64,000 nucleotides of DNA from Microbacterium sp. Au-Mic1 (GTDB lineage Bacteria; Actinomycetota; Actinomycetes; Actinomycetales; Microbacteriaceae): the NCBI RefSeq assembly GCF_021341785.1, contig NZ_JAJTTF010000006.1, forward strand, positions 186,001 through 250,000, read 5' to 3'. Below, piece by piece: positions 35,466-44,775 of the stretch. How positions within the stretch are numbered: the first letter of the stretch is position 1; each line of letters begins with the position of its first letter. A program made the translations under genes and the position numbers. Under the pieces are notes generated by a model that did not search any database, was not told the origin of the DNA, and saw nothing but the letters and a program-made list of their open reading frames with translations.

Positions 35466-36059
35466 TCAGCCCGGCAGCGTGTCGCCGATCGCGCGCAGGT
35501 AGCGGTCGGCGTCGAAGTCCTCCAGAAGCGCGGTCTGCACCGCCGCACCCTGCACCAGTCCGACGATCAGAAGCGCCATCCCCTGGGCCCAGGCCTCGGG
35601 ATCGGAAGGAACCGGATCCGGCTGCGTGCGGGACCAGGCCACCATCGACTGCACGAACACCTGGCGCACTTCCGGGAAGACCCGGGACACGAGCGCGCGC
35701 AGCTCCGGATCCGTCACCGCCTCACCCCAGGTCTGCACGATCAGCGGCAGCGTAGCGATCTCGCGCAGACCACGGATCGTCATCACCGCCAGCTCACGCG
35801 GCGACCTCGGCGCGGGCCGCCCGTCGGCGCCGACGCCGATCTCGGCGATGCGCTCGCCGAGCACGGTCTCGGCGACCGCCTCGAGCAGTTCCTGCTTGCC
35901 GGCGAAGTAGCCGTAGATCGCCCCCGCCGACGAACCCGACTCGGCGATGATGTCGGCCATCGACGTCCGCTGATATCCGGTCCGTCCGAACGACCGCATG
36001 GCCGCGGCGATGATCTCGGCGCGACGCTCCTGCTTGCGCTCTGCGCTGATCTTCGGCAT
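35466..36059 (-). CDS. TetR/AcrR family regulator
   Basis: A 197-residue TetR protein. The HTH is at about 25-50 (GYQRTSMADIIAESGSSAGAIYGYF). ATG 36059 follows GGAGG at 5-bp spacing. It is divergent from the membrane permease gene at 36136 across 76 bp, and control of that gene is the obvious role. It is not close to the TetR pair at 9489 and 13265. Confidence 0.85.
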   Translation of the reverse strand: MPKISAERKQERRAEIIAAAMRSFGRTGYQRTSMADIIAESGSSAGAIYGYFAGKQELLEAVAETVLGERIAEIGVGADGRPAPRSPRELAVMTIRGLREIATLPLIVQTWGEAVTDPELRALVSRVFPEVRQVFVQSMVAWSRTQPDPVPSDPEAWAQGMALLIVGLVQGAAVQTALLEDFDADRYLRAIGDTLPG

Positions 36060-36099
36060 CGGGACCTCCTGGCTTGACTTCTCACTCTCTCAGGTGAAC

Positions 36100-36128
36100 T
36101 ATACAAAACGAACATTCATTCTGTTTGG
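36100..36128 (+). promoter_or_regulatory. Promoter/operator region between tetR and the membrane permease
   Basis: TATACA (36100-36105) is a good -10 box. TTGACT at 36074-36079 is a possible -35, but the 20-bp spacer is long. An imperfect dyad with outer arms AAAC/GTTT spans 36106-36126, just before the GGAG ribosome site, and may be the TetR operator. Confidence 0.4.
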
Positions 36129-36135
36129 AGTCCTC

Positions 36136-37260
36136 GTGAACACCGCACCGCGCAACGTTCTGCACACGACCTGGCCCCGTGCCGTCCTCACCGCCCTCGG
36201 CGCCTGCCTGATCGTCGGCGTGGTCCTCCTCGGCTTCGCCTGGCCCTCGGTCACCGCCTCGCCGAAGAACCTCCCGGTCGGCATCGTCGGATCCGACGCC
36301 CAGGTGACCCAGGTCGAGAAGGCGATCGCCGAGAAGGCCGACGGCGCGGTGAGGCTCTCGGTGTACGACGATCGCGCCGCCGCCGTCGCCGCGATCAAGA
36401 GCCGCCACGCCTATGGGGCGATCGTGCTCGGAGCCGCGCCGACGGACGCACCCGAGATCCTCACCTCCTCGGCGGCGAGCACCGCGGCCGCGCAGCTGCT
36501 GCAGGGACTAGGCACCGGGCTGCAGGCGCAGATCGACGCGCAGATCCGCAGCACGGTCGAGAAGAACGTGCAGAAGGCGGCGGCCGCAGGCCCCGCGGGT
36601 GCCACCGCGCTGCAGAAGCTCACGATCCCGACCGTGACGGTCGTGGTGAACGACGTCGTGCCGCTCACGGACTCCGACCCGCGCGGCACCGGCATCGCCG
36701 CGGCCATGTTCCCGCTGACGCTCGGCGGCATGCTGGGCGCGATGGTGGTCTCGTTCGCCATCAAGGGCAGCTGGCGGCGGCTGGCCGGGCTCGCCGTCTA
36801 TGCGGTCGGCGCGGGCCTGGTGCTGACCTCGATCCTGCAGGCCTGGTTCGGCGCCCTGCAGGGCGACTTCCTGACGAACGCCGCGGCGATCGCCCTGTCG
36901 ATCGCCGCGGTCTCGGCGCCGATCGTGGGGCTGTACAGCCTGATCGGCGCCCCCGGGCTGGGGCTCGGCGCCGGGTTCACGCTGCTGATCGCGAATCCGC
37001 TGTCGGCCGCGACGATGCCGGTGGAGTTCCTGGCGACGCCATGGGGATCGTTCGGTCAGGCCCTCGCGCCGGGCGCCGCGGGCACCCTGATCCGCACGCT
37101 CTCGTACTTCCCCGACGCGGCCACCGGCACGCAATGGACGACGCTCGCGATCTGGGCCGGCGCAGGGCTCCTGCTGCTCGCGCTGAGCGGTGTGCGGCGA
37201 CCCGCCTCTGCCGCGGCGGGGCTGTCGTCGACCTCGTCCGCGCAGCCGGCCACCGCCTGA
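36136..37260 (+). CDS. ABC-2/YhgE-Pip type membrane protein
   Basis: A 374-residue membrane protein with one N-terminal membrane segment (about 18-38), an extracytoplasmic region of about 160 residues, and five more membrane segments from about 193 to 355. This is the layout of ABC-2-type permeases and YhgE/Pip proteins. The outer region carries PVGIVGSDAQVTQVEKAI and short predicted helices. GTG 36136 follows GGAG at 5-bp spacing. No ATPase is adjacent. With the divergent TetR it resembles a drug-tolerance or envelope-export locus. Confidence 0.75.
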   Translation: MNTAPRNVLHTTWPRAVLTALGACLIVGVVLLGFAWPSVTASPKNLPVGIVGSDAQVTQVEKAIAEKADGAVRLSVYDDRAAAVAAIKSRHAYGAIVLGAAPTDAPEILTSSAASTAAAQLLQGLGTGLQAQIDAQIRSTVEKNVQKAAAAGPAGATALQKLTIPTVTVVVNDVVPLTDSDPRGTGIAAAMFPLTLGGMLGAMVVSFAIKGSWRRLAGLAVYAVGAGLVLTSILQAWFGALQGDFLTNAAAIALSIAAVSAPIVGLYSLIGAPGLGLGAGFTLLIANPLSAATMPVEFLATPWGSFGQALAPGAAGTLIRTLSYFPDAATGTQWTTLAIWAGAGLLLLALSGVRRPASAAAGLSSTSSAQPATA

Positions 37261-37269
37261 CCCGGCGCG

Positions 37270-40200
37270 TCAGATCACCCCCGCGCTCCAGTCGTCGGGG
37301 TTGCCGTAACGGTGCGCGGTGATCGCGATGGCCTGCTCGTGCAGGAACGGCAGCAGCTCGATGCGGCCGGCGGTGGTCACCTCGCCGGCGAAGATCGCCA
37401 GATCCGGATCCCCCTGCACCGCCTCGGCGAGCGCGGCTTGCAACGCCGCGACGTCGTCCGCCGCGCCCACGATGCGCACGCGGTTCGGCCGCGCCGGCGC
37501 ACCCTCCACAGCGGGTTCCTTCTCGCTTCCGTCGCGCTCTCTGCCGCTTTCCGTCAGGCTTTCCGGCAGTTTCTGCGACGGGAGCAGATCGGATCCGTGC
37601 GCCGTCACCGCCGGCCCCGTGAACCGCTGGGTCCACTCCGCGTCGCTCTCCACGAACACGGTGACACCGGCCTCCCCCAGCACGCGGCGCACCGCAGCGG
37701 GCAGGCCGATCGGCGACGACAGGGTGAACGCTCCCCCGCCGCGGATCGCCGCGATCGCCACCCGCAGCAGCGCGCGCAGGGGCGCCTCGCCCGTGGCGCG
37801 CACGGCGACGGGCACCGAGCGGTACCGGAAAAGATTGCGCTCCACGCCGAGACGCGAGACGTCGCGCACGCGCCCGAATTCGCGATCCCAGGCCAGCGCA
37901 TCCGATAGCGCCGCCCGGCGCAGCCACTCGAACGCCGCGTAGTCCAGCGACGGCTGGGCCGCCTCGATGAGTGCGGTGATGCGAGAGTCCAGCCCGCGCA
38001 GATGCAGGGTCGTGGATCCGGCCCCGCCGGTGTCCCGCCAGGATCCGAGCCCGATCAGGTGGTTCGGCCCGCCCGCCTTCGTGCCGGTGCCGACCGAGGA
38101 GCGCTTCCACCCGCCGAAGGGCTGACGCTGCACGATGGCGCCGGTGATGCCCCGGTTCACGTAGAGGTTGCCGGCCTGCACGCGGTCGAGCCAGAGGGCC
38201 AGGTCGTCCGGATCCTGCGTGTGCAGCCCCGCCGTGAGCCCGTAGTCCACCGCGTTCTGCAACTCGACCGCCCGCGCGAGCGTCGGGGCGTGCATGACGC
38301 CGAGGACCGGACCGAAGAACTCCTCGCGATGGAAGCGCGATCCCGGCTGCACGCCGAGACGGATGCCCGGCGTCCACAGCCGCCCCTCCGATCCGGGGAT
38401 CTCGCGCGGCTTCAGCAGCCACTTCTCGTCGGGACCGAGCTCGGTGAGCGCCCACTGCAGCTTGCCCTGCGGCGGTTCGATCACCGGCCCGACCTCGGCG
38501 CGCGGATCCTCGGGCCACGCCACCCGCATCGACCGGGTCGCGTCGACGAGCTGGCGCGCGAACCGCTTCGACCGCCCCACGGGGCCCACCAGGATCGCGA
38601 GCGACGCGGCGGAGCACTTCTGCCCGGCGTGCGCGAACGCGCTCTTCACGAGGTCGGCCACGGCGAGATCCAGATCCGCCGACGGGGCGATCACGATCGC
38701 GTTCTTCCCGCTCGTCTCGGCGTGCAGAGCCAGGTCGTGCCGCCAGCTGCGGAACAGCGCGGCGGTCTCGAAGGATCCGGTGAGGATCACCCGGTCGACC
38801 TCGGGATGCGCGATGAGCGCCCGGCCGAGCTCGCCCTCGGAGATGTCGACGAAGGCGAGCAGGTCGCGCGGGATCCCCGCATCCCACAGCGCAGCCGCGA
38901 TCACGGCCGCCGAACGCCGGGCCTGCGGCGCCGGCTTGAACACGACACCGGATCCCGCGGCGAGCGCGGCGAGCACGCCGCCCGCGGGGATCGACAGCGG
39001 GAAGTTCCAGGGCGGGGCCACCACGGTGACACGGGACGGCACGAACGCGGCTCCGGGGATCGCGTCGAGCTCGCGGGCCTTGGCGGCGTAGTAGCGCGCG
39101 AAATCGACGGCCTCGCTGACCTCCACATCACCCTCGGAGATCACCTTGCCCGTCTCGGCGGCAGCGACCTCGATGAGCTCGGCGCGACGCGACTCGAGCA
39201 CCGCGGCGACTCGCAGCAGCACCTCGCCGCGCTCGGCGGCCGGTCGAACACCCCACGCTCCCGCCGCAGCCCGCACGCGGGACAGGATCCGCTCCAGCTC
39301 CGCCTCTTCGGCGACGCGCGCGCTGCGCACGATCCCGTCGCCCGTCGTGGACGCTGGGATCCGGGCGAGGATCTCATGGGCCCACTCGCGGTTCGCCGGC
39401 AGCGCCGGATCGCTGTCCACGGCGTTGCGGAAGCCGGGCGCGCCCGCAGCGACGGCGGACTCGTCCTCGCGCGCGGCGAACACGGCCGTCTCGACGAAGG
39501 TGTCGCCGGGATCCACGGCCTCGGCGATGCCGAGCACGGCCTGCGTGAGGGCGGCGGACTCCGTGTCGGGATCCGTGGTGAGCGCGGTGGACTCGTGCAC
39601 CGGGGCGAGCCGGTTCTGACGGCGGCGCGGACGCGCGAGCAGCCCGGGATCGGCGGAGCGCTCGAGCGACAGCGCGAACCGGTTGATCTCGCGATCGAGT
39701 GCATCCGGATCCTCATGCAGCCGGAACGCCGCGGAGAGGAAGTTCTCCGGGGAGGCGGTCTCCTCGAGCCGTCGCACCAGATAGCTGATCGCGACGTCGA
39801 ACTCCTGCGGCTTGACGACCGGCACGTACAGCAGCACGTGCCCGACCTCGCGACTCACCGCCTCGACCTGCCCCTGGGCCATGCCGAGCAGCATCTCGAA
39901 CTCGATCGGCGCGGATCCGGATCCGTCGTCACCGATCTCGGGTCGCACCCCGCGATCGCCGGCGAGCAACCACGCGTACGCGATGTCGAAGAGGTTGTGA
40001 CCCGCGATGCCGATGCGCACGGCCCGCACCGATTCGGGCGTGAGCGCCGCGTCCAGGCAGCGCAGGTAGTTCGCATCGGTGTCGATCTTGGTGTCGTAGG
40101 GGGCGGGCGTCCAGCCGTGCAACGCGGCCTCGACCCGCTCCATGGCGAGGTTGGCGCCCTTCACGAGGCGCACCTTGATCGGCGCACCGCCGTGGTCGAC

Positions 40201-41052
40201 GCGATCCTTCGCCCAGGCGGTGAGCTCGCGCAGCGCCGGCAGGGCGTCGGGCAGGTAGGCCTGCAGCACGATGCCCGCTTCGAGGTCCTTCAGCCGCGGA
40301 TCCTCCATGATGCGCGTGAACACCGCGATGGTGAGGTCGAGGTCGCGGTACTCCTCCATGTCGAGGTTGATGAATGTCCTGCGGCTCTTGGGGCTCGCCG
40401 AGGCCCACGGATCCCCCGCCGCCGTCAGATACAGCGGCAGCAGCCGCTCCGCCACCTGCTCGACGACCTCGTCGAACGCCCACATCGAGATGCGGCTCAC
40501 GACCGCCGAGACCTTGACCGAGACGTAGTCGACGTCGTCGCGGCGGATGAGATCGTGGATCCCGTCGAGGCGGCGCTGCGCCTCGTCCTCTCCGAGCACG
40601 GCCTCGCCGAGCAGGTTGAGGTTCAGGCGGGCGCCGGTCGAGCGCAACTTGGCGATCGCGGGGCCGAGCTTGGCCGGGCGGGCATCGGCGATGAGGTGGC
40701 CGACCATCTCGCGCAGCACCGTGCGGGCGATCGGCACCGTCGGCGCGGGGATCCCCTGCGCGACCAGGCCGCCCGCACGGACGGCCGCCCGCAGATACCA
40801 GGGCAGGAAGCCGGGCACGAGGGGAGCCACCCTGTGCAGTCCGGAGGCCGCCGCACCCAGGCTCTCCGGCCGCATCACGTCGTCGACGAAGCCGAGTGTG
40901 AACGGCAGCCCGTTCGGATCCCGCAGCACCCCGGCGAGCCGCTCGGCGGCCGGATCCGCATGCGAGGAGGCGGCCTCGTCGATCCAGCGCTGAGCCAGGG
41001 CCACGGCCCGGCGCGCGCGCTCGGTCTCCGAGGCGTTCAGCCACTGCGGCAT
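37270..41052 (-). CDS. putA: Bifunctional proline dehydrogenase / L-glutamate gamma-semialdehyde dehydrogenase (second copy)
   Basis: A 1260-residue PutA-type enzyme, about 100 residues longer than the copy at 16061. The proline dehydrogenase domain (about 50-450) has FINLDMEEYRDLDLT near 227 and VRLVKGANLAME near 294. The aldehyde dehydrogenase domain has catalytic Cys813 in AGQKCSAAS. The C-terminal region holds a variable Ser/Glu/Arg-rich linker (about 1155-1185) encoded by hairpin DNA. No ribbon-helix-helix domain is seen. ATG 41052 has AAGGA 8 bp upstream. It lies near rocD-ddaH, so it may serve the ornithine route while the first copy serves proline. Confidence 0.88.
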   Translation of the reverse strand: MPQWLNASETERARRAVALAQRWIDEAASSHADPAAERLAGVLRDPNGLPFTLGFVDDVMRPESLGAAASGLHRVAPLVPGFLPWYLRAAVRAGGLVAQGIPAPTVPIARTVLREMVGHLIADARPAKLGPAIAKLRSTGARLNLNLLGEAVLGEDEAQRRLDGIHDLIRRDDVDYVSVKVSAVVSRISMWAFDEVVEQVAERLLPLYLTAAGDPWASASPKSRRTFINLDMEEYRDLDLTIAVFTRIMEDPRLKDLEAGIVLQAYLPDALPALRELTAWAKDRVDHGGAPIKVRLVKGANLAMERVEAALHGWTPAPYDTKIDTDANYLRCLDAALTPESVRAVRIGIAGHNLFDIAYAWLLAGDRGVRPEIGDDGSGSAPIEFEMLLGMAQGQVEAVSREVGHVLLYVPVVKPQEFDVAISYLVRRLEETASPENFLSAAFRLHEDPDALDREINRFALSLERSADPGLLARPRRRQNRLAPVHESTALTTDPDTESAALTQAVLGIAEAVDPGDTFVETAVFAAREDESAVAAGAPGFRNAVDSDPALPANREWAHEILARIPASTTGDGIVRSARVAEEAELERILSRVRAAAGAWGVRPAAERGEVLLRVAAVLESRRAELIEVAAAETGKVISEGDVEVSEAVDFARYYAAKARELDAIPGAAFVPSRVTVVAPPWNFPLSIPAGGVLAALAAGSGVVFKPAPQARRSAAVIAAALWDAGIPRDLLAFVDISEGELGRALIAHPEVDRVILTGSFETAALFRSWRHDLALHAETSGKNAIVIAPSADLDLAVADLVKSAFAHAGQKCSAASLAILVGPVGRSKRFARQLVDATRSMRVAWPEDPRAEVGPVIEPPQGKLQWALTELGPDEKWLLKPREIPGSEGRLWTPGIRLGVQPGSRFHREEFFGPVLGVMHAPTLARAVELQNAVDYGLTAGLHTQDPDDLALWLDRVQAGNLYVNRGITGAIVQRQPFGGWKRSSVGTGTKAGGPNHLIGLGSWRDTGGAGSTTLHLRGLDSRITALIEAAQPSLDYAAFEWLRRAALSDALAWDREFGRVRDVSRLGVERNLFRYRSVPVAVRATGEAPLRALLRVAIAAIRGGGAFTLSSPIGLPAAVRRVLGEAGVTVFVESDAEWTQRFTGPAVTAHGSDLLPSQKLPESLTESGRERDGSEKEPAVEGAPARPNRVRIVGAADDVAALQAALAEAVQGDPDLAIFAGEVTTAGRIELLPFLHEQAIAITAHRYGNPDDWSAGVI
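37529..37581. repeat. Hairpin repeat inside the second putA gene
   Basis: Outer arms CCGTCGC (37529-37535) and GCGACGG (37575-37581) and inner arms CTGCCG (37541-37546) and CGGCAG (37564-37569) are complementary with symmetric 5-nt internal loops. The loop has two CTTTCCG words. It is read in frame within the variable C-terminal linker, about residues 1158-1175, and the first putA lacks the corresponding stretch. Confidence 0.6.
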
Positions 41053-41166
41053 CGGTTTCGTCCTTCCCGCCCCGCGCCGTCGGGTGGGCGCGGAGTGCTC
41101 CCCTCAAGCATGGCGTTCCTCACCGCCCACGGCAGGGCGGCACGCCCTCCGCGCCTCTCTATATGC

Positions 41167-41730
41167 TCAGTCGACCCAGACGCTCGGTGCGGGAGCCTTG
41201 GTCGGCGGCAGCGCCGAGGCGGCGGCCCAGTCGTGGATCCAGTCCTCGACGCCCGGCACGTCTTCGGGACGACCCAGGGCACCGAAGAACTCCTCGTGCG
41301 AGACCGTCCCGCCGGTGCGGCGCAGCATGCGCGCGCGCACGATCACCTTGGCGTACACCTCGCCGTCCACGACCGCACGATGCTCCATGAACAACGCCTT
41401 GTCGTCGTGACCGATGAAGCGCGACTCGACATCGAACCGCTGCCACAGCTCGAGGGACTTGCGGAAGGTGATCGTCTCGCTCGAGACCACGGCGTACCAG
41501 CCGCGCTCCTTCATGGCGTCGAACAGTCCCGTGCGGATCAGCAGGTCCCACCGACCGAGGTCGAACAGCGACAGATACCGGCCGTTGTTCATGTGCCGCA
41601 GGATGTCGAGATCCGTCGGCAGCGTGGTGAGTCGGATCCGCCCGACGGCCGTCGGCGCCAGGGTCTGCCCCCGGCGGGAGCGCCTGCGGGCGGAGAGGAT
41701 GACGAGCAGAGTGCGCCAGATCACGTTCAC
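41167..41730 (-). CDS. Hotdog-fold acyl-CoA thioesterase family protein
   Basis: A 187-residue protein of the THEM6/4-hydroxybenzoyl-CoA thioesterase type. DLDILRHMNNGRYLSLFDLGR (about 41-61) is the family signature, with Asp and the HMNN turn at the active site. A short basic N-terminal helix precedes it. GTG 41730 lies 6 nt after TACGCT on its strand, indicating leaderless translation. It would hydrolyse an acyl thioester, but the acyl group cannot be predicted. It is transcribed towards putA but with its own promoter. Confidence 0.8.
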   Translation of the reverse strand: MNVIWRTLLVILSARRRSRRGQTLAPTAVGRIRLTTLPTDLDILRHMNNGRYLSLFDLGRWDLLIRTGLFDAMKERGWYAVVSSETITFRKSLELWQRFDVESRFIGHDDKALFMEHRAVVDGEVYAKVIVRARMLRRTGGTVSHEEFFGALGRPEDVPGVEDWIHDWAAASALPPTKAPAPSVWVD

Positions 41731-41871
41731 ACGAGGAGCGTAGTGAATCCGGCACGGAATCCCCTGATCGATTGTCGGATCCGCACAGTCACGGCACGAC
41801 GTGTCACGTGGCGAAACGAGCCCGTAACGCTCGATTTCTCCTCAGCGCACCGCGCGCGTAGAGTCGCGAAC

Positions 41872-42378
41872 ATGAGCGCCGAAGCCCTTCCCACCGTCAC
41901 CGTCCGGCCCGTTCGCGATGTCGATGCCGAAGCGCTCGGCCGTGTGCACGCGAAGTGCTGGCACGAGACCTACGACCACCTGATCAGCACCGCGACGCTC
42001 GAGGCCGTCTCGCCCAAGCGCCTCGCCGAGCTGTGGACGCACTGGGCATCCCAGGGCGAGGAGTACCGCATGAGCGCGGCGCTCGTCGACGGCGAGATCG
42101 TGGGCTTCGTCGGTTCCGGCCCTGCTCGGGACGAGAACCCCCCGGCGGAGCGCGAGCTCTACTTCATCTACCTGCTGGACGCCTGGCACGGCACCGGCAT
42201 CGGCCAGCGACTCTTCGAGGCGGCCGTCAGCGCCGGCGAGAGCTCCTACCTCTGGGTCGCCGAGGACAACCCCCGCGCGCACCGCTTCTACGTGCGCAAC
42301 GGCTTCGTGCTCGACGGCGCGTCGCAGCAGGAGCCGTTCCTCGGCGAGACCATCAAGGAAGTCCGCTTCGTGCGCTGA
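41872..42378 (+). CDS. GNAT family N-acetyltransferase
   Basis: A 168-residue acetyltransferase. The acetyl-CoA binding region is LDAWHGTGIGQRLFEAAVS and the C-terminal strand-helix is LWVAEDNPRAHRFYVRNGF. TAGAGT (41859-41864) ends 7 nt before ATG 41872, indicating a leaderless mRNA. The long frame running in from 38002 is antisense to putA and is not real. The acceptor substrate is unknown. Confidence 0.8.
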   Translation: MSAEALPTVTVRPVRDVDAEALGRVHAKCWHETYDHLISTATLEAVSPKRLAELWTHWASQGEEYRMSAALVDGEIVGFVGSGPARDENPPAERELYFIYLLDAWHGTGIGQRLFEAAVSAGESSYLWVAEDNPRAHRFYVRNGFVLDGASQQEPFLGETIKEVRFVR

Positions 42379-42430
42379 GCCCGGCGGCGGCTCAGCGGGC
42401 TGCGGCGTAGCCCTCGGCGCCGCACCCTTC

Positions 42431-42512
42431 TGCGCCGAAACCCCCACGCACCGTCGAAACCCCCTCTGAGCCACGTCGCTCCGAGGGGGTTTCGACGGCC
42501 AGAGAGGGTTTC
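42431..42512. repeat. Nested inverted repeat between the two convergent GNAT genes
   Basis: CCGTCGAAACCCCCTC (42451-42466) pairs perfectly with GAGGGGGTTTCGACGG (42483-42498). A second related arm TGCGCCGAAACCCCCACG (42431-42448) partly pairs with AGAGGGTTTCGACGC (42503-42517). All arms share CGAAACCC, and the first arm matches the element at 33048. Confidence 0.75.
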
Positions 42513-42581
42513 GACGCTGCGGCGGGGCCTCGATGCGGATCCGATCGCGCGAGGCCACGGATGGCCACGGGCCAATCGGTC

Positions 42582-43127
42582 TCAGCCGTCGATCGCGTAG
42601 AGGAGCACCCGGCCGGCGTCCTCGAGCCGCTCACCGCGGAGCGTGTAGCCGAGGCGGTCCAGGATGCGGATCGATCCGGCGTTGTCCGCGTCGACGGTCG
42701 CCCAGACCTCGGGCAGCCCCAGGGCGAAGCCGTACTCGGTGACGGCGCGCGCGAGCTCGGTGCCGATCCCCTGCCCCCACTGCGACCGCGCGAGGATGTA
42801 GACGAGCTCCCAACCGGGCACGTCATCGCTCGGCGAAGGCTTGATCTCGGCGTGCCCCACGACCGCGCCGCCACGTTCGACGGCCCACACGGCGAAGCGC
42901 TCGGTCGGGTAGACCTTGTCGAAGACCCGCCCGAACAGCGCACGGTCCTCCTGCTCGGTCTGCTTGCCGTCGCCGACGTAACGGGCGACGGCGTCGTCCT
43001 GGAAGAGCGCGACGAACGCCTCTTCGTCGGCGCGTTCGTAGGGGCGCAGGCGCAGGCGCTCCGTCGCGAGCTCCGCTGTCGGCGCCGCCGTGACGCCGTC
43101 CCGGGGTGCCGCTCCGTCTCCGGTCAC
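42582..43127 (-). CDS. GNAT family N-acetyltransferase (RimJ/RimL-like)
   Basis: A 181-residue acetyltransferase. [20 protein letters not shown] is the usual opening of RimJ/RimL-type enzymes. The acetyl-CoA loop is [16 protein letters not shown], followed by [20 protein letters not shown] 43127 overlaps the stop of the cytochrome b gene by GTGA, so it is the last gene of the etfB-etfA-cytochrome b operon. A protein or small-molecule acceptor is possible. Confidence 0.85.
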   Translation of the reverse strand: MTGDGAAPRDGVTAAPTAELATERLRLRPYERADEEAFVALFQDDAVARYVGDGKQTEQEDRALFGRVFDKVYPTERFAVWAVERGGAVVGHAEIKPSPSDDVPGWELVYILARSQWGQGIGTELARAVTEYGFALGLPEVWATVDADNAGSIRILDRLGYTLRGERLEDAGRVLLYAIDG

Positions 43128-44773
43128 CGGCCGGACACCTGCCCGAACATCTTCGCGATGGGGGCGAGCACGAGCGGGCGCGCAGCGACCCAACCGCCGG
43201 CGATGACGACGAGCGACAGCACGAACACCCAGAACCCGGTCCACGTGACGGCATCCTGCGCGGCGAACATGTGGTTCAGGTTGCGCAGCATGCCGGTGAG
43301 CAGCACCAGCGCCACGTGCACCACGATGAACGCCGTGAAGAACAGCATCGTCGGGAAGTGCACGGCGCGCGCGATCTCGATCGGATACGCCTTCGACAGC
43401 CCCTCCGCCTTCTTCGGCCACAGCCCCGACATCCGGAATCCGGTGGCGATGGCCACCGGCGCGGCGAGGAACACGATCGTGAAGTAGGCGAGCTGCTGCA
43501 GGCTGTTGTAGTTGACCCAGCCGTTCTCGGTCGGCCAGTCGAAGGAGACGTACTGGAGCAGCGCCGAGAGCGCGTTCGGGAACACGTCCCAGCTCGTCGG
43601 CACGATCCGCATCCACTGCCCGGTGACGAACAGCAGCACGACGAAGATCACGCCGTTGACGATCCAGAGCAGATCGAGCCCCTGGTGGAACCACAGCGTG
43701 AGACTGATCTTGCCCTTCGGGTTGCCCCGTGGCGTCCAGAACGCCGTCGGCCGCTTCTCGCTGCGCACGCGCAGGCCGGAGCGGATGATCAGCGTCATCA
43801 GGAACACGTTGAAGAAGTGCTGCCAGCCGATCCAGCCGGGGATGCCGACGGGTGCCCCTGCAGGCAGGTGGTACTCGCCGGGGTAGGTCGTGAGGAAGTC
43901 CTGCATGAACGGCAGGCTGAGGAACGCCCGCACGATCGCGATCGCGGCGCCCGCGAGCACGGCGAGGCCTGCCGCGGCGAACAGCCCGCCGATCGCCTGC
44001 GGCCAGGTCGGTCGGAGCTTCGACGCTGCGGGCTCGGTCGCGAGGCGTCGCGGGGCCGAGCCGTTCCAGACGGTCCGCGTGAACGGCAGCGGCGCGGAGA
44101 CATCTGGGCGCACGGCGACCGCGGACTCGGGCGCTGCCGCCGCGACGGCGATGGCGGCCGCCTCCGTTGCCGCGGGGGCGACCATGCTCTCGGCGACCAC
44201 GGCTGCCGTCCCGGCCGGAGGCCAGGGCTCTCCCCCGACGACGCGCGGCAGACCGCGGCGCAGTGCGGATCCGGCCTGTGCCGGGGCAGTAGCGGCCGCA
44301 GCGGCCGGCGACGTCCTCGCGGTCACCGGGACCGCCGCGGTCGTCGCGCCCGTCGAAGCCTCCGAAACGACGACATCGCTCTCTTCGACGAGCTCGGGGA
44401 CCGGGCTCGCGGCAGCCAGGACTCCGACCGCACCGGCAGGGGGCCAGGGCTCCCCGCCCGCGACCCGCGGCAGACCACGGCGCAGCACAGCCCCGGCAGG
44501 CGTGGACGCTGTCGCCGCACCCACGAGGTCGTTGAGCGACGACGCCGCAGGCGTCGGAGACGAAACGTCGTCCGCGCCGTGCCGCGTTTCGTCTCGCGGC
44601 GGCTCCGCCGGTGCTCGCTCACCGACCACGGCGGTGACGGTGTCCGCAACCGCAGCCCCGACGGGCTCGGCGACCGCCCCCACCTCGGTCTCGATGCCCG
44701 CCGCGACCACCCCGGCCGGTGGCCAGGGCTCGCCGCCGCGGGTGCGGGGCAGTCCCCTGCGCAACGTCGCCAT
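43124..44773 (-). CDS. Cytochrome b/b6-domain membrane protein with triple N-terminal motif, encoded with ETF
   Basis: 549 residues. The first ~255 are hydrophilic and Ala-rich and contain three copies of [18 protein letters not shown] at 4-21, 97-114 and 171-188. The membrane part has about six segments between 262 and 531. Histidines 319, 363, 472 and 486 lie in or beside membrane segments (WQHFFN, WFHQGLD, AVHFPTM, VVHVALV) and are likely haem b ligands. The family is cytochrome b561/b6-like. It starts 2 bp after the etfA stop, so a role in passing electrons between ETF and the quinone pool is plausible. No flavin or iron-sulfur domain is present. The tail may dock a partner; that is inference. 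Confidence 0.8.
   Translation of the reverse strand: MATLRRGLPRTRGGEPWPPAGVVAAGIETEVGAVAEPVGAAVADTVTAVVGERAPAEPPRDETRHGADDVSSPTPAASSLNDLVGAATASTPAGAVLRRGLPRVAGGEPWPPAGAVGVLAAASPVPELVEESDVVVSEASTGATTAAVPVTARTSPAAAAATAPAQAGSALRRGLPRVVGGEPWPPAGTAAVVAESMVAPAATEAAAIAVAAAAPESAVAVRPDVSAPLPFTRTVWNGSAPRRLATEPAASKLRPTWPQAIGGLFAAAGLAVLAGAAIAIVRAFLSLPFMQDFLTTYPGEYHLPAGAPVGIPGWIGWQHFFNVFLMTLIIRSGLRVRSEKRPTAFWTPRGNPKGKISLTLWFHQGLDLLWIVNGVIFVVLLFVTGQWMRIVPTSWDVFPNALSALLQYVSFDWPTENGWVNYNSLQQLAYFTIVFLAAPVAIATGFRMSGLWPKKAEGLSKAYPIEIARAVHFPTMLFFTAFIVVHVALVLLTGMLRNLNHMFAAQDAVTWTGFWVFVLSLVVIAGGWVAARPLVLAPIAKMFGQVSGR
44210..44764 (-). repeat. Three coding repeats [18 protein letters not shown] in the cytochrome b tail
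   Basis: The copies are at 44711-44764, 44432-44485 and 44210-44263. They differ only in the two residues after LPR at the protein level, but many codons differ. The duplications are therefore old and the peptide has been kept by selection. The spacers are 75 and 56 residues of Ala/Val/Glu/Pro-rich sequence with no conservation. Confidence 0.9.
44527..44627. repeat. GTTGAGCGA/GAGACGAAACG repeat element inside the cytochrome b gene
   Basis: Outer arms GGTCGTTGAGCGA (44527-44539) and TCGCTCACCGACC (44615-44627) pair at 12 of 13 positions. Inner arms GAGACGAAACG (44557-44567) and CGTTTCGTCTC (44585-44595) are perfect. GACGCCGCAGGCG lies between, as on the complementary strand of the 6859 element. 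It is read in frame as residues about 50-83, in the first spacer of the tail, which is longer than the second. Confidence 0.85.
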
Positions 44774-44775
44774 CG

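Noticed and set aside
38002..41871. Very long open frame on the + strand opposite the second putA
   Set aside because: Same antisense effect. Only the GNAT part from 41872 has family motifs.
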